A DNA stretch of 64,000 bases from Tragulus kanchil (GCA_022376925.1 JAIOJX010000025.1:93585608-93649607); one strand, 5' to 3'; counted from the stretch's first letter, positions 35,461-54,018 are shown. The notes: generated by a model not told the origin, from the sequence alone. Program-made: numbers and translations.

Positions 35461-36568
35461 CCTCCAGGCCCCTACCAGACTTGATACCAACACTTTTAAT
35501 TACACCCTTAGTCAACTTCATGCTGGAATCATGTTCGTTTGTTTCTACAAGATGACCTGTATTCTTCATTTCATTCCCCCATCCCACTGCAGACTCAACT
35601 AACTGCATCAAGGGCAAGAAGCTCCCCAGTCCTCATAAAAATTTATCTTTCTTTCATACTTGTATTTCTTTATCATGAACCTTTAATCATGGCATTTTCA
35701 CAACCTGCTTTGTGTTAGAGTAGGCAAGGAATGCACAAAGAACAACAAATTATGGTATAAATACAGGGTATAGGGACAGTGTACGAAATACATGACTGCT
35801 GCTCCTCAAATCCGTCAATATCATCAAAACAAGTACATTCTGAGAGGAGCCTAAAGAGATATGAAAACTAAATGTAATGCAATGAATCCAGGAATAGAAA
35901 AATTATTAGGTTAAAACTAAGGAAATATGAATAAGATATAGAAAAACAAACAAAAACCTATTATGGTAAATTACATGGATAGGACACACAAACAAAGAAA
36001 ATGTGTTATTCTTAAATACTGTAGAAACTTAACAAGATTTAAAATACTGTAGAAAATTAACAAGATTTAAAATATTCTTAAATACTGTAGAAACTTAACA
36101 ATATTAATTCACATGTAAATCTTTAGAAGTATGACCAGTAAAAACCACTATGCAGCTACACTTTGATAGCTCTAAATTTACTATGCATATTTATTCTGTT
36201 ATATGACTTTCAAAAATACTTGTTTCAGTGGATGAAAAAAACTGTTTTCCTTAGGTTTTTTAGGTTCAAAGGTAATTGTGTTTTCTTGGTAAATAAGTTC
36301 TAGATGATCAACATATTCTGAAATGTAGAAAAGAAATGGGTATCACTTTTGTTGGTCTTAGAAAAAATTAGATGTGATTTGGTTATAAGTTCAGCTGCTG
36401 AGGTTTCTCTTGGGAGGAAAAGCACTCTTGGCAGTTACTTCACAGGTTAATGAGAATGAGTCTTACAGTCAATTTTTCTCTTCTAATTTAGGAAAAAAGG
36501 TTAAATGTTCCAAAATGTCACTGATTTCTTTAATATCTGTATAGTAACTCTAATCTATCATATCCTCC
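35461..36568. other. AT-rich non-coding DNA with short tandem repeat
   Basis: No gene seen. At about 36013-36105 a ~30-base unit around ACTGTAGAAACTTAACAAGA occurs three times with changes. Confidence 0.5.
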
Positions 36569-38742
36569 AGTGATTTAATTAGCTGCAGCAGTATTAGCTA
36601 TTCAGTACAGAGTCACTACAAAAACCCAAAGTTCTATGTTTGAAATTCTAGGGATATTTATAAATTACACCTAAAGTTCTATAAAGGAACTGCACTGAAT
36701 ATTTTCATATCCATCTTTAGGTTAGCCAAAAAACATATATGAATTTGTACTACTGTTATGCATTTGTAGCATCTTTTTGTTTCTGGCTTGCTAAATATAC
36801 TAAACAAGTACACTCTTGATACGGGTACACAAACCAGACAAACTTGGGGCTTAGGGCAGCCTGGCCCAGGAGGAGCAGTGAAGAGCCAGGCACAAGGATG
36901 GGCTCCAGCACACCCTACCCCCAGTGGGCTCCCTGTGGGAAGGATGCGGGCCACCGTAGTAACCAGAAGAGACATGCCTGGATCTACTTCTCACTCCAGA
37001 TCCGATCTTTGGATCTGGAGAAAATCTAAAAGATGCCCTCCTGATGACTTTACCTGTCAGCTGTGTGAAGCCACACTGAAGGAGTTTCTGAGTCTGATGG
37101 CTTTAGAGTGGGGAATAATGCTGGTGGAAGCATTCCCTGGAATTAAATGCTCTCAGCTAAAAGTGGTTTTAGAGAAGACCTTGGCCGAGAGCCTCATGCA
37201 TTCCTGCAGTAGGGACGCCCATGGTGGAATGGAGGAATTCTGCTTCCTGCAAGTGCTGTGATCTCTGTGCTTGTCTCAGACAGGAGGGCTTGGTCGGGTC
37301 TCTGCCAGCTCCCTTTGGGAACTCTCTCTGAAAGGGGTATTATATGTCACAGGATTGGAATTGAGGATCACACATGTCGGGTATATAGCAGACATTCAGC
37401 ACATGAACTGGGAACACTCCTCGTCCTCCAGGAGACAGAATCTCAGGAAGGGGCCTCCCACCTGCGTCAAGCAGGCAAGTGCTGTGCTGGCTACAGCAAA
37501 AGTGAGACTGGGGTTCCAGTCCAGCCCTCAGTTACCACGGAGACACCAGGGAAGCCTTTTACAGAGTGTGCCAATGATATATACAAGATAATTTTGGGTT
37601 ACAGATGGTCAAGATTTTTTTTTTATTTACACTTAATTGAAGGGCCTCTTCCTACTTCTTTTTCAAGAGTGATTTAATTAGCTGCAGCAGTATTAGCTAT
37701 TCAGTACAGAGTCACTACAAAACCCAAAGTTCTATGTTTGAAATTCTAGGGATATTTATAAATTACACCTAAAGTTCTATAAAGGAACTGCACTGAATAT
37801 TTTCATATCCATCTTTAGGTTAGCCAAAAAACATATATGAATTTGTACTACTGTTATGCATTTGTAGCATCTTTTTGTTTCTGGCTTGCTAAATATACTA
37901 AACAAGTACACTCTTGATACGGGTACACAAACCAGACAAACTTGGGGCTTAGGGCAGCCTGGCCCAGGAGGAGCAGTGAAGAGCCAGGCACAAGGATGGG
38001 CTCCAGCACACCCTACCCCCAGTGGGCTCCCTGTGGGAAGGATGCGGGCCACCGTAGTAACCAGAAGAGACATGCCTGGATCTACTTCTCACTCCAGATC
38101 CGATCTTTGGATCTGGAGAAAATCTAAAAGATGCCCTCCTGATGACTTTACCTGTCAGCTGTGTGAAGCCACACTGAAGGAGTTTCTGAGTCTGATGGCT
38201 TTAGAGTGGGGAATAATGCTGGTGGAAGCATTCCCTGGAATTAAATGCTCTCAGCTAAAAGTGGTTTTAGAGAAGACCTTGGCCGAGAGCCTCATGCATT
38301 CCTGCAGTAGGGACGCCCATGGTGGAATGGAGGAATTCTGCTTCCTGCAAGTGCTGTGATCTCTGTGCTTGTCTCAGACAGGAGGGCTTGGTCGGGTCTC
38401 TGCCAGCTCCCTTTGGGAACTCTCTCTGAAAGGGGTATTATATGTCACAGGATTGGAATTGAGGATCACACATGTCGGGTATATAGCAGACATTCAGCAC
38501 ATGAACTGGGAACACTCCTCGTCCTCCAGGAGACAGAATCTCAGGAAGGGGCCTCCCACCTGCGTCAAGCAGGCAAGTGCTGTGCTGGCTACAGCAAAAG
38601 TGAGACTGGGGTTCCAGTCCAGCCCTCAGTTACCACGGAGACACCAGGGAAGCCTTTTACAGAGTGTGCCAATGATATATACAAGATAATTTTGGGTTAC
38701 AGATGGTCAAGTTATTTTTTTTTTTAATTTACACTTAATTGA
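36569..38742. repeat. direct duplication 11, offset 1098-1099
   Basis: Copy 1 is about 36569-37641 and copy 2 about 37668-38742. They differ by a single A near the start (AAAAACCC against AAAACCC) and around the T run at the end of copy 1 (AAGATTTTTTTTT against AAGTTATTTTTTT). A 26-base filler separates them. Confidence 0.92.
36788..37590 (+). other. unclassified GC-richer segment with overlapping open frames
   Basis: About 800 bases less AT-rich than their surroundings. Open frames lie at 36788-37261 (157 codons), 37258-37677 (139) and 37271-37591 (106). No domain, signal peptide or known protein is recognisable, and no splice-site architecture stands out. It could be an old repeat, a conserved non-coding element or a decayed processed sequence. 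The same frames recur at +1098. Confidence 0.3.
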
Positions 38743-40968
38743 ACTAGAAAGAAACCGCAACTGGCACTTAAGACCTGTGACTTTGCTTAGGATGGAGATA
38801 AAGTGTATGTTTAAATAAAACAAGGTCAGCTCTGTGAAAGGATTAATAAGTCGACATAGTCCTCAGGAAGGAAGGCTAAATTTGCAGTCAGGTCCTAGCG
38901 CTGATGTGTAATACACTGTGTGGCTCTGGTCACATCTCTGGAGGCAGAGGGTCTCTAAGGTGACCTAAGTAGCTGTGCCCTGCTTCATGTCGGCTGTGCC
39001 ACTTCGTCCATGATCCTAAGTCAGGAAAACGCATGCTGAAGTGGCCACGAAGCTCAGATTGAAACTAGATTGAAAACAGTAAGAATCCCAGAACAAGAGT
39101 GTCATTATAATCCTGTAATTCTGCTTGAATTGACTGTGGCACTGATAGGGGCCCCACCAACTCTATTATATTTACTGAGCACTCAAAGGTTTCCAGTCCA
39201 ACTCCTATGTTATTCTCTGAAATTGAATTATGAAATAGTAAATATTCCCATGATACAATTTTTAAATAATACTCTCTGTTGCCAACCACTTCCCATTTGG
39301 TCGGAGTTCTATTAGTCTTTCTAATCCTCTAAAAGATAGGCACTGTTAGAAATGGAAAACTTACAAACTTCCATTTATAAATTTATTTAAAAATAAATTT
39401 GAGGGATACTTTCTTTAAGGTGCACAAAGTCAAATGACAGCACATTATTTCTGTGCTTCTCAAACTAGGATACATATTAGGAGCATGGGGTTAACCAAGA
39501 TAACTCAATGAGTCGTCTCAGATAATATAATTAATATAATAATCCTGCTAAAGGAAAAAGATTTTTTATTACAATTATTTATGGAATTAGAATGCAGAGC
39601 TTATATCAGTCTTTATGAATAAACAAACCATTTCAGTGTCATGACTGAAAGAAGTTTGAGAAGTTTTTGTTAGAATAAAAGCTCTGCATGTGAAAATGCA
39701 AAGCAGCATTCAAATGTCATTTCAGGTTTCAGAATGCAAGCAGCCTCAGGCCTTTCTAGTAGGTGAAATGTGTGCTAATAATAAAAATGAATTTCCAATT
39801 TTGGGGGTTTTACAGATGGTTTCAAGTTTTTAATTTTTTTTTAATTTACACTTAATTGAACTAGAAAGAAACCGCAACTGGCACTTAAGACCTGTGACTT
39901 TGCTTAGGATGGAGATAAAGTGTATGTTTAAATAAAACAAGGTCAGCTCTGTGAAAGGATTAATAAGTCGACATAGTCCTCAGGAAGGAAGGCTAAATTT
40001 GCAGTCAGGTCCTAGCGCTGATGTGTAATACACTGTGTGGCTCTGGTCACATCTCTGGAGGCAGAGGGTCTCTAAGGTGACCTAAGTAGCTGTGCCCTGC
40101 TTCATGTCGGCTGTGCCACTTCGTCCATGATCCTAAGTCAGGAAAACGCATGCTGAAGTGGCCACGAAGCTCAGATTGAAACTAGATTGAAAACAGTAAG
40201 AATCCCAGAACAAGAGTGTCATTATAATCCTGTAATTCTGCTTGAATTGACTGTGGCACTGATAGGGGCCCCACCAACTCTATTATATTTACTGAGCACT
40301 CAAAGGTTTCCAGTCCAACTCCTATGTTATTCTCTGAAATTGAATTATGAAATAGTAAATATTCCCATGATACAATTTTTAAATAATACTCTCTGTTGCC
40401 AACCACTTCCCATTTGGTCGGAGTTCTATTAGTCTTTCTAATCCTCTAAAAGATAGGCACTGTTAGAAATGGAAAACTTACAAACTTCCATTTATAAATT
40501 TATTTAAAAATAAATTTGAGGGATACTTTCTTTAAGGTGCACAAAGTCAAATGACAGCACATTATTTCTGTGCTTCTCAAACTAGGATACATATTAGGAG
40601 CATGGGGTTAACCAAGATAACTCAATGAGTCGTCTCAGATAATATAATTAATATAATAATCCTGCTAAAGGAAAAAGATTTTTTATTACAATTATTTATG
40701 GAATTAGAATGCAGAGCTTATATCAGTCTTTATGAAAAAACAAACCATTTCAGTGTCATGACTGAAAGAAGTTTGAGAAGTTTTTGTTAGAATAAAAGCT
40801 CTGCATGTGAAAAATGCAAAGCAGCATTCAAATGTCATTTTCAGGTTTCAGAATCCCTTTGTCTTCATGAAGCCGAACAGCTCCAGGACTTATCTGCACA
40901 AAGTTTCATTTCCTCAGGCCTTTCTAGTAGGTGAAATGTGTGCTAATAATAAAAAATGAATTCTTCCA
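38692..40968. repeat. direct duplication 12, offset about 1117
   Basis: Copy 1 is about 38692-39793 and copy 2 about 39806-40968. The end of copy 1 is degraded: it lacks about 60 bases found in copy 2 (CAGAATGCAAGCAGCCTCAGG at about 39730 against CAGAATCCCTTTG...TTTCCTCAGG), and it has AATAAACAAACC where copy 2 has AAAAAACAAACC. Confidence 0.9.
39170..39450 (-). mobile_element. probable MIR fragment
   Basis: Weak reverse-MIR wording (ATTTACTGAGCACTCAAAGG, CTAAAAGATAGGCACTGTTA, GCACAAAGTCAAATGACAG). Very diverged. A copy is at about 40287-40567. Confidence 0.4.
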
Positions 40969-42728
40969 AAGAGAATAGGTTCTTAGAAGTTTCCTGTGAA
41001 TGCCTCTCTCAAACCCAAAGCCTCTGCTTTGAAAAAAGGTTGAATTCTGACCTCTAACAGTCCTCATGAAGGACTGTCAGAGCTTCTAAAATCTCAAATC
41101 AATCACAACAAAGCTCCCTATATATGGCTGGACCTAATTACTGTAACCACTCTCCTGTGACATTTCTTTTGCTCTAATTTTCTACTGATCTGTGTTACTT
41201 TAGTTTGATATTTCAAATCTCCTGTTGACTGCTATTTTATCTGCTTTAAAGGTATTTTATTACTTTAGTGAATGAGACCAACATTAGTAACTGATTCTAT
41301 GAACAATGCCAATACCTATGTATCTTATTAGCAAGCCTGGAGCAAAGAAACTACAATTCCACTCCCATTTCCTTTTGTAATTCAAACTAAGATATCTTAA
41401 ATGTGCCTGCACACCTCAAGGTGCCTAGCAGTAGATAGTCACGAAATGACTTCTAAATTGAATTAACCTTCCAATTTTCACTGAAATAAACTATTGTAGT
41501 TCAGCTGAGTTTAGTCACTTGCATCTCTTTTATCTCACCTCATGGGTTTTCCCAACGCAGTCACATGAGGTGTCTGCCAAGTACACTTCTGAAACTGATC
41601 AATTCTGCAACTTAGTAACAGCAGCTAATACTCAGAGAACTTATTCTGAGCTTCTCAAACTAGGATACATATTAGGAGCATGGGGTTAACCAAGATAACT
41701 CAATGAGTCGTCTCAGATAATATAATTAATATAATAATCCTGCTAAAGGAAAAAGATTTTTTATTACAATTATTTATGGAATTAGAATGCAGAGCTTATA
41801 TCAGTCTTTATGAAAAAACAAACCATTTCAGTGTCATGACTGAAAGAAGTTTGAGAAGTTTTTGTTAGAATAAAAGCTCTGCATGTGAAAAATGCAAAGC
41901 AGCATTCAAATGTCATTTTCAGGTTTCAGAATCCCTTTGTCTTCATGAAGCCGAACAGCTCCAGGACTTATCTGCACAAAGTTTCATTTCCTCAGGCCTT
42001 TCTAGTAGGTGAAATGTGTGCTAATAATAAAAAATGAATTCTTCCAAAGAGAATAGGTTCTTAGAAGTTTCCTGTGAATGCCTCTCTCAAACCCAAAGCC
42101 TCTGCTTTGAAAAAAGGTTGAATTCTGACCTCTAACAGTCCTCATGAAGGACTGTCAGAGCTTCTAAAATCTCAAATCAATCACAACAAAGCTCCCTATA
42201 TATGGCTGGACCTAATTACTGTAACCACTCTCCTGTGACATTTCTTTTGCTCTAATTTTCTACTGATCTGTGTTACTTTAGTTTGATATTTCAAATCTCC
42301 TGTTGACTGCTATTTTATCTGCTTTAAAGGTATTTTATTACTTTAGTGAATGAGACCAACATTAGTAACTGATTCTATGAACAATGCCAATACCTATGTA
42401 TCTTATTAGCAAGCCTGGAGCAAAGAAACTACAATTCCACTCCCATTTCCTTTTGTAATTCAAACTAAGATATCTTAAATGTGCCTGCACACCTCAAGGT
42501 GCCTAGCAGTAGATAGTCACGAAATGACTTCTAAATTGAATTAACCTTCCAATTTTCACTGAAATAAACTATTGTAGTTCAGCTGAGTTTAGTCACTTGC
42601 ATCTCTTTTATCTCACCTCATGGGTTTTCCCAACGCAGTCACATGAGGTGTCTGCCAAGTACACTTCTGAAACTGATCAATTCTGCAACTTAGTAACAGC
42701 AGCTAATACTCAGAGAACTTATTCTGAG
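40572..42728. repeat. direct duplication 13, offset 1078
   Basis: Copy 1 is 40572-41649 and copy 2 41650-42728, joined within GAGCTTCTC. It overlaps duplication 12, so the part from GCTTCTCAAACTAGG is present three times (39455, 40572, 41650). Confidence 0.93.
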
Positions 42729-42754
42729 TTAACTCCTTCTCTAAGTCTGTATGC

Positions 42755-42885
42755 CTTAAAAAGCCATATATTAACTTATGTACTCCTCACAAAAACTCTC
42801 AGAGGCAGGTATTATTCCTGTTTTACAGTTGGGTTAAATAACTTGCCCATGAACCCCCAGCAGCTAGGCTGTTTCTCAGGTCTGA
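42755..42885 (-). mobile_element. MIR SINE fragment
   Basis: Reverse MIR: TACTCCTCACAAAAACTCTC, TTTTACAGTTGGGTTAAATA and ACTTGCCCATGAAC. A copy is at about 43862-43993. Confidence 0.65.
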
Positions 42886-44220
42886 TTAAATCAATCAGGT
42901 GTTCATGTAATGGTCCCAGAAATGCGATGTTTGCTTATATTCCCAGTATCAGTTCTCATAGAAAAATACGCAATACGAAAGCAAATGATGTACTTTGAAG
43001 CTATAAAGTGTTACATCAAATAGCTTACTAAAGAGAAAAACTACTGACATCTCTACTAATAAAGGATCAAAATGACAGATAACACAATTTAACCCTTACT
43101 CTCTTCTAATAGCAGTGCTCTGGAAAATGAAATCTGTTTTTCTGGAACAGTGATGGCATTCTTTCCGCAGCTCTGAAGGAACTCTCCCTACTGTCAGATG
43201 AAATAAAAGTGAAGTGCAAGCTCTTTCCCTAGGGATATTTTAACCTGATTTTTAATTCCTTCATTATACTCAGAGACAGCCAATCTGACTGCTGGTTGTC
43301 CAAATACTGTTGGTATAAAATGCCATATTTCAGGCTTTAAATTGTTTTCCTTAAGTTCTCTGCTTTCATGGTGAAATACATGTACTTCAAGTATAATCTT
43401 TGCTGAGTTCTAAAATTTTCAGCAGGCGGAAAAATCATAAAATGGCGTTTAACTGAATGAGACCAACATTAGTAACTGATTCTATGAACAATGCCAATAC
43501 CTATGTATCTTATTAGCAAGCCTGGAGCAAAGAAACTACAATTCCACTCCCATTTCCTTTTGTAATTCAAACTAAGATATCTTAAATGTGCCTGCACACC
43601 TCAAGGTGCCTAGCAGTAGATAGTCACGAAATGACTTCTAAATTGAATTAACCTTCCAATTTTCACTGAAATAAACTATTGTAGTTCAGCTGAGTTTAGT
43701 CACTTGCATCTCTTTTATCTCACCTCATGGGTTTTCCCAACGCAGTCACATGAGGTGTCTGCCAAGTACACTTCTGAAACTGATCAATTCTGCAACTTAG
43801 TAACAGCAGCTAATACTCAGAGAACTTATTCTGAGTTAACTCCTTCTCTAAGTCTGTATGCCTTAAAAAGCCATATATTAACTTATGTACTCCTCACAAA
43901 AACTCTCAGAGGCAGGTATTATTCCTGTTTTACAGTTGGGTTAAATAACTTGCCCATAAACCCCCCAGCAGCTAGGCTGTTTCTCAGGTCTGATTAAATC
44001 AATCAGGTGTTCATGTAATGGTCCCAGAAATGCGATGTTTGCTTATATTCCCAGTATCAGTTCTCATAGAAAAATACGCAACGAAAGCAAATGATGTACT
44101 TTGAAGCTATAAAGTGTTACATCAAATAGCTTACTAAAGAGAAAAACTACTGACATCTCTACTAATAAAGGATCAAAATGACAGATAACACAATTTAACC
44201 CTTACTCTCTTCTAATAGCA

Positions 44221-49690
<5,470 letters not shown>

Positions 49691-49739
49691 CGTTGGGGCA
49701 TTACACACGCGGTGTCAGGGAGCGGGACCTGAATTGCCT

Positions 49740-50780
49740 ACCTCCTGAAATTAAGAGGTCAGAGAGCAGCCGTGTTAGCGAGGGCCTTTCCCCGCAGGGT
49801 GAGCTCCAGAACGCGGGACGCCTTTGCTCAGACGGAGGCTGGATTCCTCCGTGGACGCCAGCGACCAGGATGTCACCGCCGAAGCCAGCCAGCGAGGGAG
49901 CGGGCGCTTGGCCCGAAGGACGCCAGTCCGCGGGCTGGGGGCATCGCTCTCCGCCTGACTTCGCGGCGGCCAGACCAACCTGAGAGCAAATGGAGTCTCC
50001 CGAGGGAGGCTGACACCGGCGGCGCGGCGGTGGCGAGGAGGGAGCGTCGCCGCCGGAGCCGGAAGGCGGGGGATTAGGGGGCACGCGCGCGCCCCCGCAG
50101 AAACGTTGTGTCGGCGAGGGGGCGGGGCCTGCGCAGGCGAGCGCGCGCGGCCCGGGGGCGGGGTCTCGAGCGAGCGGGCGGGAGGAGGCGGGCGCAGCCG
50201 CCTGGGAGTCTCTGGGAGCCGCGCGGGTTCGGTTAAGGGCTGGGCTGCTCCAACCTGCAGACTGCTTCGCCGGCCAGCAGGGAGCGGTGCAAGCTCACCT
50301 CGTCTTAGCCCTTTTCCCAGTGTCCCGGCTCTGTGGGCGAGGCTTCCCCCACTCACACGGGGAATAAAAATCGCACCCTCGGAGGGCTCGCGAGAAAGCT
50401 GCGCATCCTCAGGTGCCTTGAGCGGGATGCGAATGGGGCAGAGCGAGCGCACGTGGAGCGTGTTTACAAATAGCGGCCCCGGCTTCCTCGCCTGCCTGGG
50501 AGTCCCCAGCCCACCCGCCAGGACTGGACGCGCCGGAGGAAGACTCCTGAGCCAAAGTAAGAGCGGGCGGACGCGGCTGCTGGTCGAGAGCAAAAGGCTG
50601 GCTCCCCTTGGGGACGGGGTCAGGAGAGGACGTGGGGTTTGCACTCTGCAGCGTCCATCCGACCGAGCCCTGGACAGGTGGGACGCCGCCGAGGGTGGTC
50701 AAACCGCGTACCGGGTCTCCTGCCTGGTGGGTTGCTCGAGGGTGAAGTCTCAGTCTCCGTAGAAGCGACTCTATGCAAAG
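49740..50780. promoter_or_regulatory. CpG island, probable shared promoter of TIGD2 and FAM13A (copy 1)
   Basis: Strongly GC- and CpG-rich, unlike everything around it. It has GC boxes GGGGGCGGGGCC (50118-50129) and GGGGGCGGGG (50154-50163), an NRF1-like TGCGCAGGCG (50130-50139), and no convincing TATA box. Good donor-like sites face both ways: CGAG/GTGAGC on the minus strand at about 50299, and CAGG/GTGAGC on the plus strand at about 49799. Knowledge of mammalian synteny suggests divergent TIGD2 and FAM13A starts. The long frames here (up to 289 codons) merely reflect few AT-rich stop codons. Confidence 0.75.
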
Positions 50781-52045
50781 CTGACCGAACCCGGGAGACG
50801 CGACACCCTGTGTGAAGCTCCCTTGTGAATTTCGTGTCGCTCTTTTACTCCCTCTGTTTCTACGTAGTAGTAAGGGAATTACAATTTAAACCAAAGACTT
50901 TTTTCTTAGGGAAGACCAAGAGGTCAGAGAGCAGCCGTGTTAGCGAGGGCCTTTCCCGCAGGGTGAGCTCCAGAACGCGGGACGCCTTCTCACCGAGTGG
51001 ACGCCAGCGACCAGGATGTCACCGCCGAAGCCAGCCAGCGAGGAGCGGGCGCTTGCCCCGAAGGACGCCAGTCCGCACGCTGGGGGCCTCGCTCCCCGCC
51101 TGACTCCGCGGCGGCCAGACCAACCTGAGAGCAAATGGAGTCTCCCGAGGGAGGCTGACACCGGCGGCGCGGCGGTGGCGAGGAGGAGCGTCGCCGCCGG
51201 AGCCGGAAGGCGGGGGATTAGGGGGCACGCGCGCGCCCCCGCAGAAACGTTGTGTCGGCGAGGGGGCGGGGCCTGCGCAGGCGAGCGCGCGCGGCCCGGG
51301 GGCGGGGTCTCGAGCGAGCGGGCGGGAGGAGGCGGGCGCAGCCGCCTGGGAGTCTCTGGGAGCCGCGCGGGTTCGGTTAAGGGCTGGGCTGCTCCAACCT
51401 GCAGACTGCTTCGCCGGCCAGCAGGGAGCGGTGCAAGCTCACCTCGTCTTAGCCCTTTTCCCAGTGTCCCGGCTCTGTGGGCGAGGCTTCCCCCACTCAC
51501 ACGGGGAATAAAAATCGCACCCTCGGAGGGCTCGCGAGAAAGCTGCGCATCCTCAGGTGCCTTGAGCGGGATGCGAATGGGGCAGAGCGAGCGCACGTGG
51601 AGCGTGTTTACAAATAGCGGCCCCGGCTTCCTCGCCTGCCTGGGAGTCCCCAGCCCACCCGCCAGGACTGGACGCGCCGGAGGAAGACTCCTGAGCCAAA
51701 GTAAGAGCGGGCGGACGCGGCTGCTGGTCGAGAGCAGAGAGGCTGGCTCCCCTTGGGGACGGGGTCAGGAGAGGACGTGGGGTTTGCACTCTGCAGCGTC
51801 CATCCGACCGAGCCCTGGACAGGTGGGACGCCGCCGAGGGTGGTCAAACCGCGTACCGGGTCTCCTGCCTGGTGGGTTGCTCGAGGGTGAAGTCTCAGTC
51901 TCCGTAGAAGCGACTCTATGCAAAGCTGACCGAACCCGGGAGACGCGACACCCTGTGTGAAGCTCCCTTGTGAATTTCGTGTCGCTCTTTTACTCCCTCT
52001 GTTTCTACGTAGTAGTAAGGGAATTACAATTTAACAAAGACTTCC
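49753..52045. repeat. direct duplication 17, offset 1165 falling to 1144
   Basis: Copy 1 is about 49753-50905 and copy 2 about 50918-52045. Copy 2 is shortened near its start (GACGCCTTCTCACCGAGTGG against a ~20-base longer copy 1 text). The end of copy 1 reads TTTAAACCAAAGACTTTTTTC where copy 2 has TTTAACAAAGACTTCCTAG. Confidence 0.9.
50918..51960. promoter_or_regulatory. CpG island, second copy
   Basis: Duplicate of the island, with GGGGGCGGGGCC at 51262-51273 and the NRF1-like site at 51274-51283. Its first ~130 bases differ from copy 1 by several indels and substitutions; after that the two are almost identical. If duplication 17 is an assembly overlap, only one island exists. Confidence 0.7.
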
Positions 52046-54018
52046 TAGATTGGTTTGAAACCGAGATACAGTGTATTTCTATTTGGGCGTATTAAATGGA
52101 GCATTTGCGGGCACCTGTGCGCTAATACGCTGCGAGAGACCGTGCCTTCCCCGTGTTGCCAGACTATCTTCCCCGAAGGGCCCGGAACCGTCCCTGGAGA
52201 CACTTGACCTTCCTCCTGCAGCACCTGTTTACCGAGGGAATGCTTGTAGTCTTTATTACTCCTTTTTGTACAGTTTGAAAAAAAAATGGAAGAGTCTTTA
52301 AGTTTCTCTGATTTCTGAACGTAAATGTCTAACCTTTTTCGTTAACTTAAAGCAGCATAGTAATTCGTTATTTATTTGCAAAGGCCACTTTGTTGCTAGA
52401 CTGATTGAAAAGGGAACTGACAGGAGCAGTCTTACTGTGGAGGTGATTTTAAGGCTTCTAACTCTCTGACTTCCTCGCCCAAACTGCTCATTTTCCTTCC
52501 TCATAATCACAGCTTTCTCCTATCAGACGTGTTGGAGAATCTTTGATCTCCTACTTATGCTAAAGTTGTAAGTGGTTTTTGACAATGGGTGCTTTTCCTG
52601 AAGATAGATTTCCTCCTCCCCCTCCCCGTTATCAACCAGTCAGTCTTGGTTGACTATTTTGGATAAAGTGTAACTAAATGCTAGTTTTGTATCATTTCTA
52701 AAAGCTTGCCTCTTTTCTGTGATAGTTGTAAGAAGCCTGAAAACAGGTGTATCTGGTGTATGAAACATTGTTCATTCTTCAGAAGGAAAGGGGGCTGGCA
52801 TCTGCTGACTGCCAATCAAAAGACTGCCCATGGCCAGCAGTTAGCAGCATGGATTTCCCCCTTCACCTGCCAGCCTACTATGGTCACTGATACTTAAATG
52901 AAATGAACGGGGTTTGCACTCTGCAGCGTCCTCCGACCAGTGCGTCCCAGGGTTCAAACCGCGTACCGGGTCTCCTGCCTGGTGGGTTGCTCGAGGGTGA
53001 AGTCTCAGTCTCCGTAGAAGCGACTCTATGCAAAGCTGACCGAACCCGGGAGACGCGACACCCTGTGTGAAGCTCCCTTGTGAATTTCGTGTCGCTCTTT
53101 TACTCCCTCTGTTTCTACGTAGTAGTAAGGGAATTACAATTTAACAAAGACTTCCTAGATTGGTTTGAAACCGAGATACAGTGTATTTCTATTTGGGCGT
53201 ATTAAATGGAGCATTTGCGGGCACCTGTGCGCTAATACGCTGCGAGAGACCGTGCCTTCCCCGTGTTGCCAGACTATCTTCCCCGAAGGGCCCGGAACCG
53301 TCCCTGGAGACACTTGACCTTCCTCCTGCAGCACCTGTTTACCGAGGGAATGCTTGTAGTCTTTATTACTCCTTTTTGTACAGTTTGAAAAAAAAATGGA
53401 AGAGTCTTTAAGTTTCTCTGATTTCTGAACGTAAATGTCTAACCTTTTTCGTTAACTTAAAGCAGCATAGTAATTCGTTATTTATTTGCAAAGGCCACTT
53501 TGTTGCTAGACTGATTGAAAAGGGAACTGACAGGAGCAGTCTTACTGTGGAGGTGATTTTAAGGCTTCTAACTCTCTGACTTCCTCGCCCAAACTGCTCA
53601 TTTTCCTTCCTCATAATCACAGCTTTCTCCTATCAGACGTGTTGGAGAATCTTTGATCTCCTACTTATGCTAAAGTTGTAAGTGGTTTTTGACAATGGGT
53701 GCTTTTCCTGAAGATAGATTTCCTCCTCCCCCTCCCCGTTATCAACCAGTCAGTCTTGGTTGACTATTTTGGATAAAGTGTAACTAAATGCTAGTTTTGT
53801 ATCATTTCTAAAAGCTTGCCTCTTTTCTGTGATAGTTGTAAGAAGCCTGAAAACAGGTGTATCTGGTGTATGAAACATTGTTCATTCTTCAGAAGGAAAG
53901 GGGGCTGGCATCTGCTGACTGCCAATCAAAAGACTGCCCATGGCCAGCAGTTAGCAGCATGGATTTCCCCCTTCACCTGCCAGCCTACTATGGTCACTGA
54001 TACTTAAATGAAATGAAC
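51779..54018. repeat. direct duplication 18, offset 1131 falling to 1110
   Basis: Copy 1 is 51779-52909 and copy 2 52910-54018. Copy 2 has a corrupted start: GCAGCGTCCTCCGACCAGTGCG against GCAGCGTCCATCCGACCGAG, with a net loss of ~21 bases. The joint is GAAATGAACGGGGTTTGC. It overlaps the end of duplication 17, so the sequence from CCGCGTACCGGGTC occurs three times. Confidence 0.92.

Noticed and set aside
49775..51960. Long open frames of 289, 218 and 314 codons in the CpG islands
   Set aside because: GC-rich DNA has few stop codons. The frames are open on both strands, are rich in Arg/Pro/Gly/Ala and change between the two island copies through indels. No domain is recognisable.
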